DNA from: Helicoverpa zea
Lineage: Eukaryota; Arthropoda; Insecta; Lepidoptera; Noctuidae
DNA length: 64,000 nucleotides
Assembly (NCBI RefSeq): GCF_022581195.2
Contig: NC_061482.1
Coordinates: forward strand, 12,648,001-12,712,000
Reading direction: 5' to 3'
Position numbers and translations under genes: made by a program
Notes under the pieces: model-generated
Told to the model about the DNA's origin: nothing
Seen by the model: the letters and a program-made list of their open reading frames with translations, nothing else
Database searches by the model: none
In this document: piece by piece, positions 21,801 through 33,302 of the stretch
Layout: every line of letters starts with the position of its first letter
Position numbering within the stretch: position 1 is the stretch's first letter

Positions 21801-24800
21801 CAATTGAAAGAGATTTTGAATTCATGTAAGTGCTTTCAAGAAGATATAATAAAATATTGAATCCAATCAAATAATAGGTGTTACATTTGGCTCGTCTAGA
21901 AAAGCTGGGTTACCCATTGCACTAATGTATTTGGAGAGACTGGTTCTACCTAACCCTCTAAATCGAATTATTATTTAAAGATAGCGTTTCTTTCACATAA
22001 AATAAATACATGTAAAAATTTTACCCAACGATAAAGATGAATGGCTTTGTAAATTAGCTGTTTATTTTTGTTCTAACCTATAATACATTATAAGTATAAC
22101 AATAATTGAACAAACACAAACGAACTGTGGACCTGCTAACTAACTTCAACATTTGGATATACACATCAATAAGAAAATAGAATAACATTTTTACCTAATA
22201 AATTTAAAAAAACCTTGAAACTTCTCACAAAGATACGAGTATATCTATAATTTTCGATATATTTTAGTCTAACTGCGCGGAGTGAAGGCACATTAGTAGA
22301 ACCATTCATCAATTTATCTGAGCAGTGACTTACCCAGGCGCAAGAAATAAACTTGAGAGTCACGTTGTCTCGAGGCTGCTTTATCCTGTACGAAGGCTTG
22401 CCTGCCACGAATATCACTGGAAATAAATCATTTGTTGTTCAACCTTTTTTGAGAGAGCTTAGTTCTATTATTTTACTGGTGAGAAAGAAATTGTTGTCAG
22501 GGAAATGAGGTCTATCAGTTTAGAATTAATTAAGAAGAAATCTATAGAAAAGCTTTATCGGCGAATTTGTGATGAAAAGTAATCTACCGCGAAAACAATC
22601 CACGTCAGAGGCCGTCAGGCGGATTTGAGAACACTCTGACTCCAGGGTCTGCTAGGCGATGAAACCTGCGGCTCAGTCGATAAGAAGAAGAACCGGTTTA
22701 ACTACGAAGTTATGGAATTAATCTATTTATATTGGAGGATATAAGCATTGACCACCACGCTTCCAAGGTAGTCTAAGAAGCAATTTTTTATTGTTTTCTC
22801 AATCAAGGTTTCCTCACAATATTATCAGATGCTAAGATAAGTTGGTGCTGGTAAGAAACAGCCTGTATAGCTTAACTAAAACAACATCAAAAATATCACC
22901 TCTTACCAATAGAAATAAGCACTAACAGCGCCGGGAAACCAAAGCCCAGCGCATAGCAAGCGTCATCACCGAAACACATGACGCTTCTACGCAGTGCTGG
23001 AGTCACCACCATGCCCATGAACCCGCCGAGGTTCACCGTGCAGTAGAACGTCGAGAAGAACTTCTGAAGAAGCTGGTTCTCTTCTGGTAGACGGAACTAT
23101 GAGAAGATATGGCGAAGGATATTGGATATGTATGTTGGTGAATCATCTTAAAAGTTAGATCAGAAGAGGTAAACATACAAAACACATAATTCATAGCCCA
23201 AGAGCCAGCGACTGCCAAGCCTACGTTACTGTATAAAGGCTGACAATATTGAGTTAGGTAAAGTATTTTTTCCGTATTTTCCAAAGCCACCGTCAGTCAA
23301 ACTTCGTATTAGTCTATCGTTCATATTCACTGTAAGGTTGATGCACACACAAAGTTTCAGCCTTTATAAAATGGCGTGTGATATTTTTAATACTTTTAAT
23401 ATTTGTATACGGTTCTTCAAACCATACAGACAGAATTGTGTTGCTGGGGAGTTTGTTCCACCACTTCTTCTTCCCAGCAAAAACACATAGGAAGTGGTGA
23501 AGGGCGGGCGATTTGGGGGCAGTCTTTTGTAAATTTGACGTTCAAAAAGTGCTGGTTTTCAGCCTACCTTAATAAATGACTTTTGATTTTGACGTAGATC
23601 TGGCGATCGCTGACTCTCTATCTATCATAAGAATACAACCTTGCGAGTGTTATTGCTTTCAAACACTGCTTTTACAAATGATTTAATGATATCAAAATTC
23701 AATTATTGAAAATACAGACCCTCGATGACAGTTACAGACATTGATTAAACATACCATGCTCAGGTCTTTGTGAAAGCAATTCTACATTGTGTACGAGATC
23801 CTACCCGCATTGACTGTCAGTCTGTTCGTGATAAACGCATACAGGTACGACCTATTTCTATAATCTATAATCCATTCAGAAATCAGGATTAGAGTATGAA
23901 TTTTGACATAAACTCTATTAAAATTAGTTAAAAATTTAAACTCTGTCTCTAATCGCAAAACCATGGATGGGTAATAGAAATACACAGATCAACATATCAA
24001 ACATATCAAATTCTCGTGTAACCGGGATCCAGTTAATTACTATTGTCTTTCCTGTTAATTTTATTTTATTATGTAGTTATATTATGATCCGTCGGTTTCA
24101 ATTAAACATTCACAACTTAGCTAAAATGTAAATAGACTCTAAAGCCTAACAATTAACGCAGACAGCTAAATATATTTCATATTTCCGCTCAATATTTAAC
24201 CTAAAGGAACAAACTAAATAAGCTACTGTAATACAATAGCAAATTAGTTGAACATTATAATGAATTGCAAACACATTGAATATCGGAAATGATCGCATTG
24301 ATCACAAATCTATACTAATATTATAAAGAGGAAAACTTTGTTTGGTTGTAATGAATAGGCTCAAAAACGACTGGACCGTTTTTAAAAATTCTATCACCAT
24401 TCGAAAACTACATTATCCACGAGTAACATAGGCTATATTTTATCCCGGTACGGGCAGCAGTAGTTACCACGGGACGCGGATAAAACCTATAAAGTGGTAA
24501 CAAATACTGAAATCACCGCAAACCAATCGCACAAATTGAAATGAGATTTCACAAAAGATTAACTTATACATTGCGTTTTCAGATACACTCCCAGAATTAA
24601 TAACTGTTCGTATTGTGTAACTGCTAGATAGTGTTTATTTTGCGGTTTGATTTGTAGTGTATTTACATAAAGTGGAAAGAAGCTAAGTATTTCTGAAAGA
24701 ACTTCCTTGCACCTTGAGGGAGACCTTTGTCCGGCAGCGGACGTCTTTCGGCTAATAAGCGAGACTCTAAATTCCTCCAACCAAATTCCATTTTCTACTG

Positions 24801-27800
24801 CTTTTAACCATATTTCTGAAGCACACAAATTGCTTTTTAAAATCGAAAAGGTACTAGTATTTAGCTCAAAAACCGCTAACACGACAAAGTACGTTCGAGG
24901 TGGGACCACAGCATGACAAAGTTGTAACAAGCGGTAATGACAACTCAATATTGGTTTTACGTCAACTGACGGTTAAAAACCTCTGAAAGGAATGACGCCC
25001 GAAACTGCCGTAGTATTACAAAACCTATAATTAATTTGTGCTGCACATTTTAATTAATATTTCGGGTTTTAAATTGGGCAAGTTGTTGTACATATTACAA
25101 TAAAGGTCAATATTTATTTTAGCATAAGTAGCCACTTTAACATATTATTGATGACAGGCACTTACAATACATAAAAAGATGGTACTTACACCACCGTTTC
25201 ATATGTAGACAAGATATAAGAAACAAAAAACATATTTAAGTAAGTAATTATATTATGTCGGGTATTTGCTAATTACAGATAAAATAAATAAAATTCCCTG
25301 TGCTTATAATTTTAAGCGTATGCAAAGGTATGATGTCGTGAGGCTGATACCTGTGGACTATTTTATCGCTATTTTTAATATGGAAGCTTGCTCATATACA
25401 CCCACTTTAAAGAACCCGAGAGAAATCGCTGGAAGTAACTAAGTAAGTAGTACATAAACAATAAATTAATCCGCTTTCACCCGAAATCCTAGCTAGACCA
25501 GTAACCATAGCTCAAGCCTACCCCAGGGAACAATTTGCTACTAAACATGCAAGCCATCTCAGATGTCTGATGTGACCTCAATTATAATTGTAGCATTGTT
25601 TTAGCATGCGTCACTATAATAATTCTTAGGTATATATCCTTTGTTCGATTTGATAACTGTATAGTTTAAGAGCCTGATCTCTTTCTGGTCGTGTCGGATT
25701 GCCGTCCCATCGGGTTATGAGAGTGAAGGAAAAGGGAGTGCACCCGTGTCCGCGCCGTCCTTATATGGGAACAGCCGCCGTGGCCGAAATCGGCCGTGGA
25801 AGCCATTCGTTTAAGAGCAATTACATCTACACTTGATGGCATACTAAATAATTAATAAAACTAATTAATAAAATCAAGATTCTCTCCTAGAAATAGGTTG
25901 AGGTTGATACCAAGAGCTCTGACTACCACCACTCTAAGTGCGCTTTTAGATAAGCGGAATTTGCCGCGCACATCCGTTCGGTTTGGACAGTGAGCGCCAA
26001 AAAATTGTAGCGGGTAGAGGCGCGTATTCGAATGTCATTTGTCACCAGTAATTGACAGATGTTTCAGTCTAAGCTCGCGATTAATCCGCTGGTAGTAGGT
26101 AAGGTCTCTCACAGCGAGCGCTTTCACACGAGTGGATTTTCCTCGGCGCTGCTAGTTGCCTAAAAACGTTGTCGCACGTATAGGAACAACCACAAACAAT
26201 TGACTACTGCTGGTAAAAAAGTATAAATTATGACACCTGACACCGCGCGAGATATCTTTTAAGCGTAGGTAAAATGTGCCGCGTAGAAAAACCGAGCGTT
26301 TGCACGGCCCAAAATCAGCTAGTGAGAAAGCGCAGTAAATTGAAACTCACTTGGTCTCCTCCGAATGCAGCTACACACGGCTTGATACCTCCAGTACCAG
26401 TCGCTATAAGCAGCAATCCAATCATAGATGTAGTTCTGCAAAAGCAATAACATCAATTAACTTACTACTGTAACTAAAGTACTAAATTAAAGTACTATGA
26501 TTTATTACATATTTTACACTTTAATTTTACACATCCCATATCATAAGAGAAAGTCCATTATCACGAGGAGATGCTACTGAAAAAGCGAATATCTAACGAC
26601 TTATCCTACGGCCGGCGATCGAAAAGGAACTGTTTAAGCCGTGATTAAAACACAATAAGCAATTTTTGTTTCTGATGCATATCCAACAAAAAAAAGTACT
26701 GACACATATTTGCGATAAAAACCAAAGAACTACAGTTTCCACCTGCTTAAGCTCTTCAAGACTTTGACTACGCTATGAAACACAAAAGATACAACGTTTA
26801 TAGTTTGTTCTAGCTACTTTACTATAAAATTTTCCCGTTAAGTCGAAGTATTAAAAATGAAACAAGTGCATTGTTTTAAAGAATATAATCTCTGGTTGTG
26901 GTTCATAAAGGCACTCTGAACTGTGAGGCGGGGATGCGGTAACTTTCATCAAAGTTATCTTCACGAGCACTCTTTCACTTTATGGAAAACTTCACGCCTA
27001 CTGTTTGTTTTAGTTGCATAAAGTATACAAAGTATCTGGTCTGGATATAGTTTTCTACGGGAATCGGGGTTTTAGTGCATTCGTTAAGGCACCATCACTA
27101 AGTTGAATGCTCTTATATCACAGGGACCTTAGTTTCTCAGTTACTTACATGTTTTTGATAATTAAATATTGTACCAATTTATCCGTAGCGCGAATGAGTG
27201 AATGTCTGTTACCTACTTATGTACCTAATAATAAAATTGATGTAAATAATTGTCAACTAAGTAAACAACTCACACAGGTTGGAAACTTAAAGAATTTTTA
27301 GATACTTACGTAGGAGGTAGCCTGAGTGGGGGTATCGCTGAACAACAAGTCAATACAGTTCCAATTAAATATATTATCGAGAAATATAATATTACTCTGA
27401 AAAAAGATTTAAAAAACGTTAGCAAGAAGGCACATGACATGTATGCAATGTTTTAGGTATTGCCGTTGCCGACAACATAGCAGATTTTCACATAGTACAT
27501 ACTTGAGTTTTCCCTACTTAGAATTTATCTTACATCAGCACTTTTTAGAACTAAGCAAAATATTGTACAATTATGTACAAAGTGATAAACGATTTATTTA
27601 TTATTTATCTAAGTTACTAGCTTCTGCCAGGGGTTTCAACCGCATCCCGTTGGAGCCTCTGCACGAACCCGGATAAAAAGTAGCCCATAGCCTGTCTCGA
27701 TAAATGGGCACACAACACACTGAAAGAATTTTTCAAATCTGACCAGTGGCTCCTGAGATTACTCGTTCAAGCAAACAAACAAACAAGCTCCTCAGCTTTA

Positions 27801-27981
27801 TAATATTAGTTATAGTATAGATTAGTTAAAATACACTACTTGTATCTTCCAATAAAATTATCCGCCAATATGGCACCCATCAGAGGCATCGTATAGCACA
27901 TCATTATGAATATATGGTACACCACCGTTGCAGCGTTCTCATGAAGGCATAATACATTTCTTAAATACAGCGATAGTATAG
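15856..27981 (-). CDS. Proton-coupled oligopeptide transporter (SLC15/PTR2 family), partial
   Basis: This is a 12-helix plasma-membrane symporter family that takes up di- and tripeptides with protons. Eight minus-strand exons keep phase at every junction: 27840-27981, 27310-27396, 26351-26435, 22907-23096, 22334-22416, 18391-18570, 16477-16713 and 15856-16101, about 416 codons. Visible landmarks in order are GAILADNFIGRY (TM2-3 loop), GTGGIKPCVAAFGGDQ (PTR2 signature), FFSTFYCTVNLGG, CFGDDACYALGFGFPA, GHWLDYSVEQYG, PIFWSLFDQQ joined to GSRWTFQASR (TM7 region), MPDQLQVMNPA and LQKMFIGGMLAA, then the start of the large extracellular loop. The first exon (with the ExxER helix) and the exons after GM (TM10-12) were not found; the latter probably lie left of the window, beyond the retroelements. 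All splice sites are GT/AG, but the first donor is weak (AA|GTAGTG) and lies next to a repeat. Confidence 0.9.
16124..16236 (+). repeat. RTE-like LINE 3' fragment in transporter intron
   Basis: CATCATCTTCAGCC followed by a GTCCCACTGCTGGACACAGG block and CTCATATAGAGAGGG is a 3'-end motif I associate with RTE-type LINEs in Lepidoptera. It is truncated and non-coding. Confidence 0.55.
16764..16908. mobile_element. Short GC-rich inverted-repeat element
   Basis: The ends GTGATTTCATACTAACG and CGCTAGTCTGAAATCGC are imperfect inverse copies around a core rich in CGCG. It lies in a transporter intron and is probably a MITE. Confidence 0.55.
17593..17720 (+). pseudogene. First exon of YqaJ-type transposon ORF (orphan)
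   Basis: It starts at ATG 17593 and encodes 42 full codons beginning MEPGFIKANSANLPRID, then a consensus donor (AT|GTAAGTATAC). I recognise the start as that of SWIM/YqaJ-type proteins widespread in lepidopteran transposons, from memory only. No downstream exon or nuclease domain is present. Confidence 0.45.
17830..18033 (-). pseudogene. THAP-domain exon of transposon (orphan)
   Basis: The minus-strand ORF has the C2CH zinc-finger layout of a THAP domain. CGVPQCKNTS supplies the first cysteines, RNKWLKLARRD carries the conserved Trp region, and FFCEDHFD supplies the C-x2-H end. Start is ATG 18033, or the in-frame ATG at 18021. A consensus donor GTAAGTTATT follows at 17829. The C-terminal part of the domain and any second exon are missing. 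THAP domains bind DNA in P-element-like and other transposases, and in host regulators. Confidence 0.65.
18571..22333. other. Transporter intron, no gene recognised
   Basis: This 3.8-kb intron separates two transporter exons. Most is unremarkable AT-rich DNA. Stretch 20860-21320 is more CG-rich with scattered inverse motifs (for example GCATCCGAAAC and GTTTCGGATGC near 21176 and 21224), probably MITE remains. The short ORFs show no recognisable domain. Confidence 0.5.
23196..23376. mobile_element. MITE, 'GCCCAAGAGCCAG' family, copy 1
   Basis: It shares AGCCCAAGAGCCAG ends and a core block (CCGTCAGTCAAACTTCGTA, GATGCACACACAAAGTT) with 39131-39288. It is located in the intron upstream of the transporter exon 22907-23096. 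Confidence 0.55.
23430..23593 (+). mobile_element. 3' stub of CR1/L2-type LINE
   Basis: It matches the 3' UTR layout of the large LINE: a TTTGACGTTCA block, then AGTGCT, then an AATAAATGACTTTTGATTTT end. It is a 5'-truncated insertion in a transporter intron. Confidence 0.6.
24308..24490 (+). repeat. Dispersed lepidopteran repeat, copy A
   Basis: It begins CTATACTAATATTATAAAG and ends with a TTATCCCGGTACGGG...CACGGGACGCGGAT-type block. Related copies lie at 27617-27822 (inverse) and 51429-51632. The element class is uncertain; non-autonomous Helitron or LINE tail are both possible. Confidence 0.7.
25670..25830 (+). repeat. LINE 3' UTR-like fragment (Zenon/CR1-like)
   Basis: A GC-rich block with GTCGGATTGCCGTCCCATCG and GAGAGTGAAGGAAAAGGGAG resembles the 3' UTR of a LINE common in Lepidoptera, as I recall it. 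It is non-coding and sits in a transporter intron. Confidence 0.5.
25915..26345. other. CG-rich intron stretch
   Basis: No gene is seen. The base composition is richer in CG than the neighbours and suggests an old DNA element, but no clear termini were found. Confidence 0.3.
27617..27822 (-). repeat. Dispersed lepidopteran repeat, copy B, next to a splice donor
   Basis: This is the same family as 24308-24490, read on the minus strand. Its ACTAATATTATAAAGC start lies only about 17 nt beyond the donor of transporter exon 27840-27981. Confidence 0.7.
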
Positions 27982-27999
27982 CTGCAAACATAAGTTAAA

Positions 28000-28699
28000 C
28001 TAAGTTAACAACATCAAATCATCAAAACATTTAGTCGCGGTTATGTTGTGACGCACATAAAAAAGACAAGTAAATATATATAGGTACATACTAAACACAC
28101 ACAAAAGACCTGGTACAAATAATAAAACAAAAGAACAAGATAGGAAAAAAATATGCGTCACAAGCACGCGAATTGCTCAGTATGAAAGATGGCGTGTTAA
28201 AAAGGTGCCTAGGTACTCCAATCAGTAAGTATGTCAGTATGCTGTAATTAGATTAGATCTGAATAAGAGAAAGTTCAAACTGGACCAGATGTGAACTGCT
28301 GAAACTTTGCACCAAGTCGAAGAGAGAAAACTCTGTCCTAGTTTGGCATATACTCTACTCATTGTCCGCTCGACTGATCAAGAAATTGTTCCGTGCAATT
28401 TCTTCCAACCCGAATAAAACCTTCCTTCCTGTACCTCATTTGCAGCCACCGAATTCCGTATGAATTTATCATTTAATTACTACCACGTAAGGCAAACCTC
28501 TCTCAGCCGTCTCAGTTCGTTACCTACTTAGGTATAACAAATTGTGGGAAGTTTAAATTCAAGAACATTTCATGATCCTTCGAAGGCACAGTTTGTTGCT
28601 CAAGCTATCTTGAGACTCTCCTGCTCTAAACTGGTCCATGGTAACCAAGAAACGATCGATTTATAAAGTAAATAAATATCACGACACCTTCAGTGTGTA
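28000..28699. other. Upstream of the transporter, no exon found
   Basis: The transporter should have at least one more 5' exon, coding for the ExxER helix. Reading the minus strand up to about 35 kb gave no convincing match. Confidence 0.4.
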
Positions 28700-28923
28700 T
28701 GTCGATGAGGGCCATGGTAAGTTATTATTATTAGCTGGTGTTATGGGGTGCTAACACAACAGAAAAACTACAAATGCGTTACTTTATACATACTTATAAA
28801 TACATATAATAGCACCCAGACCACAGACCAGTACTAGACCCAGATTACACAAATACCGGGAATCGAACCCGGGACCATCAGTTCGCCAGTTGGGCATGAT
28901 GAACATTGCGCCAACGAGGTCGC
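28700..28923 (-). mobile_element. tRNA-derived SINE
   Basis: On the minus strand the head has an A box (TGGCGCAATGT) and a B box (GGTTCGATTCC), as in the copy at 6512-6713. The body is diverged. Confidence 0.8.
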
Positions 28924-29964
28924 CATCACCATATTAATAGCCACAATTTAATAGGAACCATATAAAAACGTACTTCTTAAGCCACAGAAAGAAAATCTTT
29001 CACAAAATTCCGTAGCTATAATACAAAATATCGACGTGGGATGAATCATTTTGTACTGTTAAAAAATAAATTCCCTATAAAAATACAAACAAGCCTCGAT
29101 TACGTCAATCTGACTTTTAGATACTTTCAGGTTGACAAAGTTCTCTATGACTTATTTGGTCAGAAGATAAAAGCCTTTTCGGAGTTCATTCTGTTCAATA
29201 GAATGATTTATTAAATTTTTAAATACTTTGTTCTTCTAAAAGTTAATTTGTAACAGTACCTAAAAACCTATATCCATATTAACATAGCCTGCCTTTATAT
29301 ATACCTACCTACATTATATCTGTACGCGTACCTGAACGGCAAAAGTTTGAAATGTTACCCAAGATATTCTTGTGAACAAGAATGTAGTGGCGAAGTAAGG
29401 ACACAAAGGCTTCGGTGAATTTTCAATGAAGTGTCTGAAGGTTCGGAAATGATTTTTCAGTATGTTGGAAATACCTCTCGGTATCTCATTGATATACCTA
29501 TAGGTACAAACTGAGACTTATCTGTTTGATTGATGGACTATGTAAAATTACTTTTAAAAGTATCCCAAGTACCCACCATAATCTATAATTCTATACTTAT
29601 ATATAAGGGTAGGTATGTGTAGGGTAATTAGTGACCGATACTTGAACATGTGATTCTACTCAAAATTACAAATAACTTTCCCAAACAAACTTTTTTTATA
29701 CTCATTAGTTTAATCACAATATCTCCTTGAGACCACATAACAGATTGAATGCGCCATGCAATTTTAGTTTCAGATCCAAAGGAAATGTAGTAAGTAGCGA
29801 CACCTATCCGAATACTGTAGGTACTGGCTTCACACATAGTATTGTGCGAAATGAGATAGGTATCTACAATTGGGAACTAGCGGGAACTTCATGTAGTGGT
29901 CCATAAATGTAGATAATTAAGGTTGTCGCTACTAGATGTCGTTTCATTACCATCTTCCTAGACA
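28924..29964. other. Intergenic, nothing recognised
   Basis: AT-rich DNA with many TAGGTA/TACCTA motifs. No gene or clear repeat was identified. Confidence 0.4.
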
Positions 29965-30229
29965 TCATAGAAACAGGTTTCCGGTACAGACAAATCTGTA
30001 CGGGTAGGTACCGATCAGCGCAGGTATAATATTTCAATATAATCCTATTCACTCACTTATAAAGAAACAGGTTGTAACTTATCGGTGCCGACTACCTGGA
30101 CCGTACCATACGGGTTTAATTTTGATTGTCTTTAAGGACAGATTCACCTGGTTCTTTATACGAGTCAACACTGTACCGATCGGTACTGATCTGTACAGAT
30201 TTGTCTGTACCGGAAACCTGTTTCTTTAT
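29965..30229. mobile_element. MITE with 32-bp perfect inverted repeats
   Basis: The arms 29969-30000 and 30194-30225 are exact inverses over 32 nt (AGAAACAGGTTTCCGG... type). A less perfect inner repeat around GTACCGATC extends them. It has no ORF. Confidence 0.8.
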
Positions 30230-30422
30230 GTAAGCATCCTAAGAGCTATTTCAGACAAGTTTTCTTTTTCTGCTATTTTTATTAACAACTCATGTTTCGC
30301 TTTTGGATAAGTGATATTTTGCTCCCTATTATTAAGTTAGGACAGTCAACGCGGTTTGCTACTACCTGTCTATGTTTTTATTGCACTAGGCCTTATTACA
30401 AGGCCATATAATCTTATTAAGT

Positions 30423-30470
30423 ACTAGCTTCTGCCCGCGACTTCGTACGCGGATCCTGTCCCTTATACCA
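30423..30470 (-). repeat. Fragment of the dispersed repeat seen at 24308
   Basis: TACTAGCTTCTGCCCGCGA matches the terminal motif of the same family in inverse orientation. Confidence 0.5.
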
Positions 30471-30697
30471 GCGACTACGGGGTTAGCAAAATCAAAGATC
30501 TGAATCGTCTGATGTTGAATTTAAAGGGCCCGTTGACGGGAAAACAACGGAATACGCAAAATCATTCGAAACGTTCTATATATTTAACTTTTGTACGTCA
30601 ACGGCAAAAGCACAGCAGACTAAACAAAACGCTAAGAACTAAAGCGCAATAGGCGTGACCATAGGGATAAAAGTAGTGATTCTGATTAGTCCGCATT

Positions 30698-30928
30698 TAT
30701 AGTTCGGCCATTCAGAGAATGCGTTCCTGACACGTCGCGATTGAACTGACGACGTAACTTTGCAATGGCGTTGCAGTTACGATAAAAATATTTTTGCTGG
30801 TTGTTTACCGTTTTAACAATTGAGGAGCATTAAAACAACATTATTATATCAATAATCAATGAATGTAGTTACGTCGTCAGTTCAATCGCGACGTGTCAGG
30901 AACGCATTCTCTGAATGGCCGAACTATA
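30698..30928. mobile_element. 231-bp MITE, copy 1
   Basis: The terminal inverted repeats are about 58 bp (TATAGTTCGGCCATTCAGAG...). The second copy at 38780-39010 has exactly the same length, is inverted, and looks almost identical by eye. A TA target duplication (Tc1/mariner-like) is likely. Confidence 0.85.
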
Positions 30929-30964
30929 AGTGGTTTTTCTGAACGGACCCTTAAATAACAAAGT

Positions 30965-31355
30965 AGTGGTGACCTAGTGTTTAGAGAACCAGTCTCTCAA
31001 GTATGAGTGTGTGACTGCGATTACAGGTCTGGCAAGTACTTGCTAATGCAACTTTTCTTAGTTCGTATGTACTTTCTTAGAATATTTTGGACACCAATGA
31101 CCGGTTTTTGGAGGAGCTGTCATTTCTAGTGTGTCCCGGCTGTCAATGAACATCCTTGGCAGTCGTTATGGGCAGTCAGAAGCCAGTAAGTGTGACCAGT
31201 TTTACAAGAGGTATTGGGTTGAGCGGGTAACCGGGTTGTGGAGGTCCGATAGGCAGTCGTTTCTTGTCGTTTCTTGTTGTGTACTCAGTTGCATCGAAGC
31301 CGACCTTAACATAGTTGGGGAAAAGGCTCTTGAAGTAATAACAATAATAACAATG
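30965..31355 (+). mobile_element. Long SINE with tRNA-like head
   Basis: A pol III-like head (GTGGTGACCTAGTG) is followed by a body with GTATTGGGTTGAGCGGGTAA and GATAGGCAGTCGTTTC blocks. The end AACATAGTTGGGGAAAAGG leads into an AATAAC repeat tail. Fragments of this family lie at 39851-39895 and 41283-41416. Confidence 0.75.
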
Positions 31356-32084
31356 AGATTTAACGCAACAAAGTCGGAGAGCTCGTGATGTCACGTCTAT
31401 GTAAAATTTGTGCTAAGAAGTGACTTAATACAAAATTCAAGCGTTTTGTATCTTCCTTGTTCTTTGTTTGTGAAAGAAAAAAAAACAATACTTGTCCATT
31501 ATTTTAGGGTTATCTAAAAGACGGACTATTACTTTCTTTGATTCACCATGCTTATTTTGTATAATTTGTATCAGTAAACGTGTCCGACTCGCGAGACAAT
31601 GAGTAGCATATTCTTTACTTGAGAAGTTCTCTAGACATATGGATGTAGATGCGTAAATATGCCAATGACGGAAGCGCGCTTCGCGATCCGATGAGATTTC
31701 CTCGGAGCAAGTAGCAGACTGATGTTCTCGAACAGCATCAAGTCCTTCCAAACGCTCTTCGGTATATCTTTGGGATCTTATGATTCTCTCCCTAAGAACA
31801 TTGGAAAAGATTCGACCCATGGTAATAGTTTTATTGTGAAGAAGATACCTGATCAATTAAAATCTAGCTGACTGCCCCCTCGCCCCCCGCGGTACTGAGT
31901 AGGCTACCCTGTCACGAAGATAAATGAAAAAGAATACAACACTCAAATAGCATTAAAACTCGAACATTCATTCTATAAAGTTTTGTAGTAAAAGAGTAAA
32001 ATTGACGATGATATACCATCACCATTGAAAGTCTGTCCTAAACTATTACCGCCTTCACTGCTTGGAGGTACTTCCAGCTTATTA
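31356..32084. other. Intergenic with one unassigned ORF
   Basis: A minus-strand ORF at 31437-31818 (from ATG MGRIFSNVLRERII, about 127 residues) has no domain I recognise. It is Arg/Glu-rich in its first 60 residues and then loses protein-like character. It may be a pseudogene or chance. Confidence 0.25.
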
Positions 32085-32760
32085 TATCACTATACAGTGA
32101 AATTAGAGATAGCTTTCATTTCCACATCAGTTGTTTCTGATCTTCGATTCTCATAAGTCAACAGAAAATATACATCAGATCGAACAACTTTTGCTAAAAC
32201 GTCATTTCAAGTGTAGTAGGGCACTTGGAGTTCAACTTGAGATGTTTTAGATCTTCGATTTTTGTAAGTCAACAGAGAGTGCTCATCAGATTGAACAACT
32301 TTTGCTAAAACGGTATTCCTATGTATGCTATTGTGTAACTGGGCTCTTGAAATTCCACATCAGGTGTTCCAGATCTTCAATTTTTATAAGTCAATAGAGA
32401 GTGCTTATCAGATAGAACAACTTTTGCTAAAACGTCATACCCGTATATGCTACAGAGTAGCTGGGCTCTTGGGGTTCCACACCAGGTGTTTTAGATCTTC
32501 ATTTTTTATAAGTCAACAGAGAGTGCTTATCAGATAGAACAACTTTTGCTAAAACGTCATACCCGTATATGCTACAGTGTAGCTGGGCTCTTGGGGTTCC
32601 ACATCAGGTGTTCCAGATCTTCAAATTTATTCTCTCAACCGAGAATGCTCATCACGTGGAACAATTTTTGCCATGGCACCATTTTTGTATCTCTTATAGT
32701 TTTGTTGATCTGTTGCAGTTCTGCACCAGGTCTTCAAGTTTTGAAGATAAATTATAGCCT
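32085..32760 (+). repeat. Tandem repeat, ~120-bp unit, about five copies
   Basis: The block AACTTTTGCTAAAACG recurs at 32186, 32297, 32419 and 32541 (spacing 111, 122, 122), with a degenerate fifth copy near 32661. Each unit includes a GGGCTCTTGGGGTTCCAC block. The array leads into the dispersed repeat and a microsatellite. Confidence 0.85.
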
Positions 32761-32900
32761 ATATGTTGCCCAGACATTATACCGATACAACAAAGAAAAA
32801 ATCATTGAAATCCGTCCAGTAGTTCCGAAGATTAGCGTGTACAAACAAACAGACATACAGACATACAGACATACAGACATACAGACAAACAGACAGATTT
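32761..32900 (+). repeat. Dispersed repeat tail and (ACAGACAT)n microsatellite
   Basis: A conserved block (ATTGAAATCCGTCCAGTAGT) is followed by ACAAACAGACATACAGACAT-type units up to 32890 and a T-run. Confidence 0.7.
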
Positions 32901-33302
32901 TTTTTTTTGGATTTGTGCTCGATTACTGTTTCTGAACTCCACTCAATTATAATTTTTTTATTATATTCAATGTACAGACAAAGTTTTTTTACAGATTTAT
33001 TATATGTATAGATATATAGATATAGATATAAGACTGTGCCTATACTTTTAACTTCGCTTTAGTTTTCAGCTTGGATTCATATCAGAGATGTAAGCTTACA
33101 CTGTACAGGGTGTCTCTTGAAGTATGAACCAAATGTATAAGGGTAAGGACAGGGAATTATTATTTGCAAAACCATTTTCTTCAGAATTTATAATATTGGT
33201 TCCTTTGGTTGAGTGTAATACTGCCGAACGTGCAATTGAGGTACCGTCGTGCTCCGCACTTAGGACAACGTGTGTGCACACTATGCCGCATTAATAGAAT
33301 TG

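Noticed and set aside
24559..24948. Minus-strand 129-codon ORF
   Set aside because: No family resemblance and no supporting signals; it lies in a transporter intron and is likely chance.
32847..32890. ACAGACAT direct repeats as a possible CRISPR-like array
   Set aside because: They are contiguous 8-nt units without spacers, in a eukaryotic repeat; it is a microsatellite.
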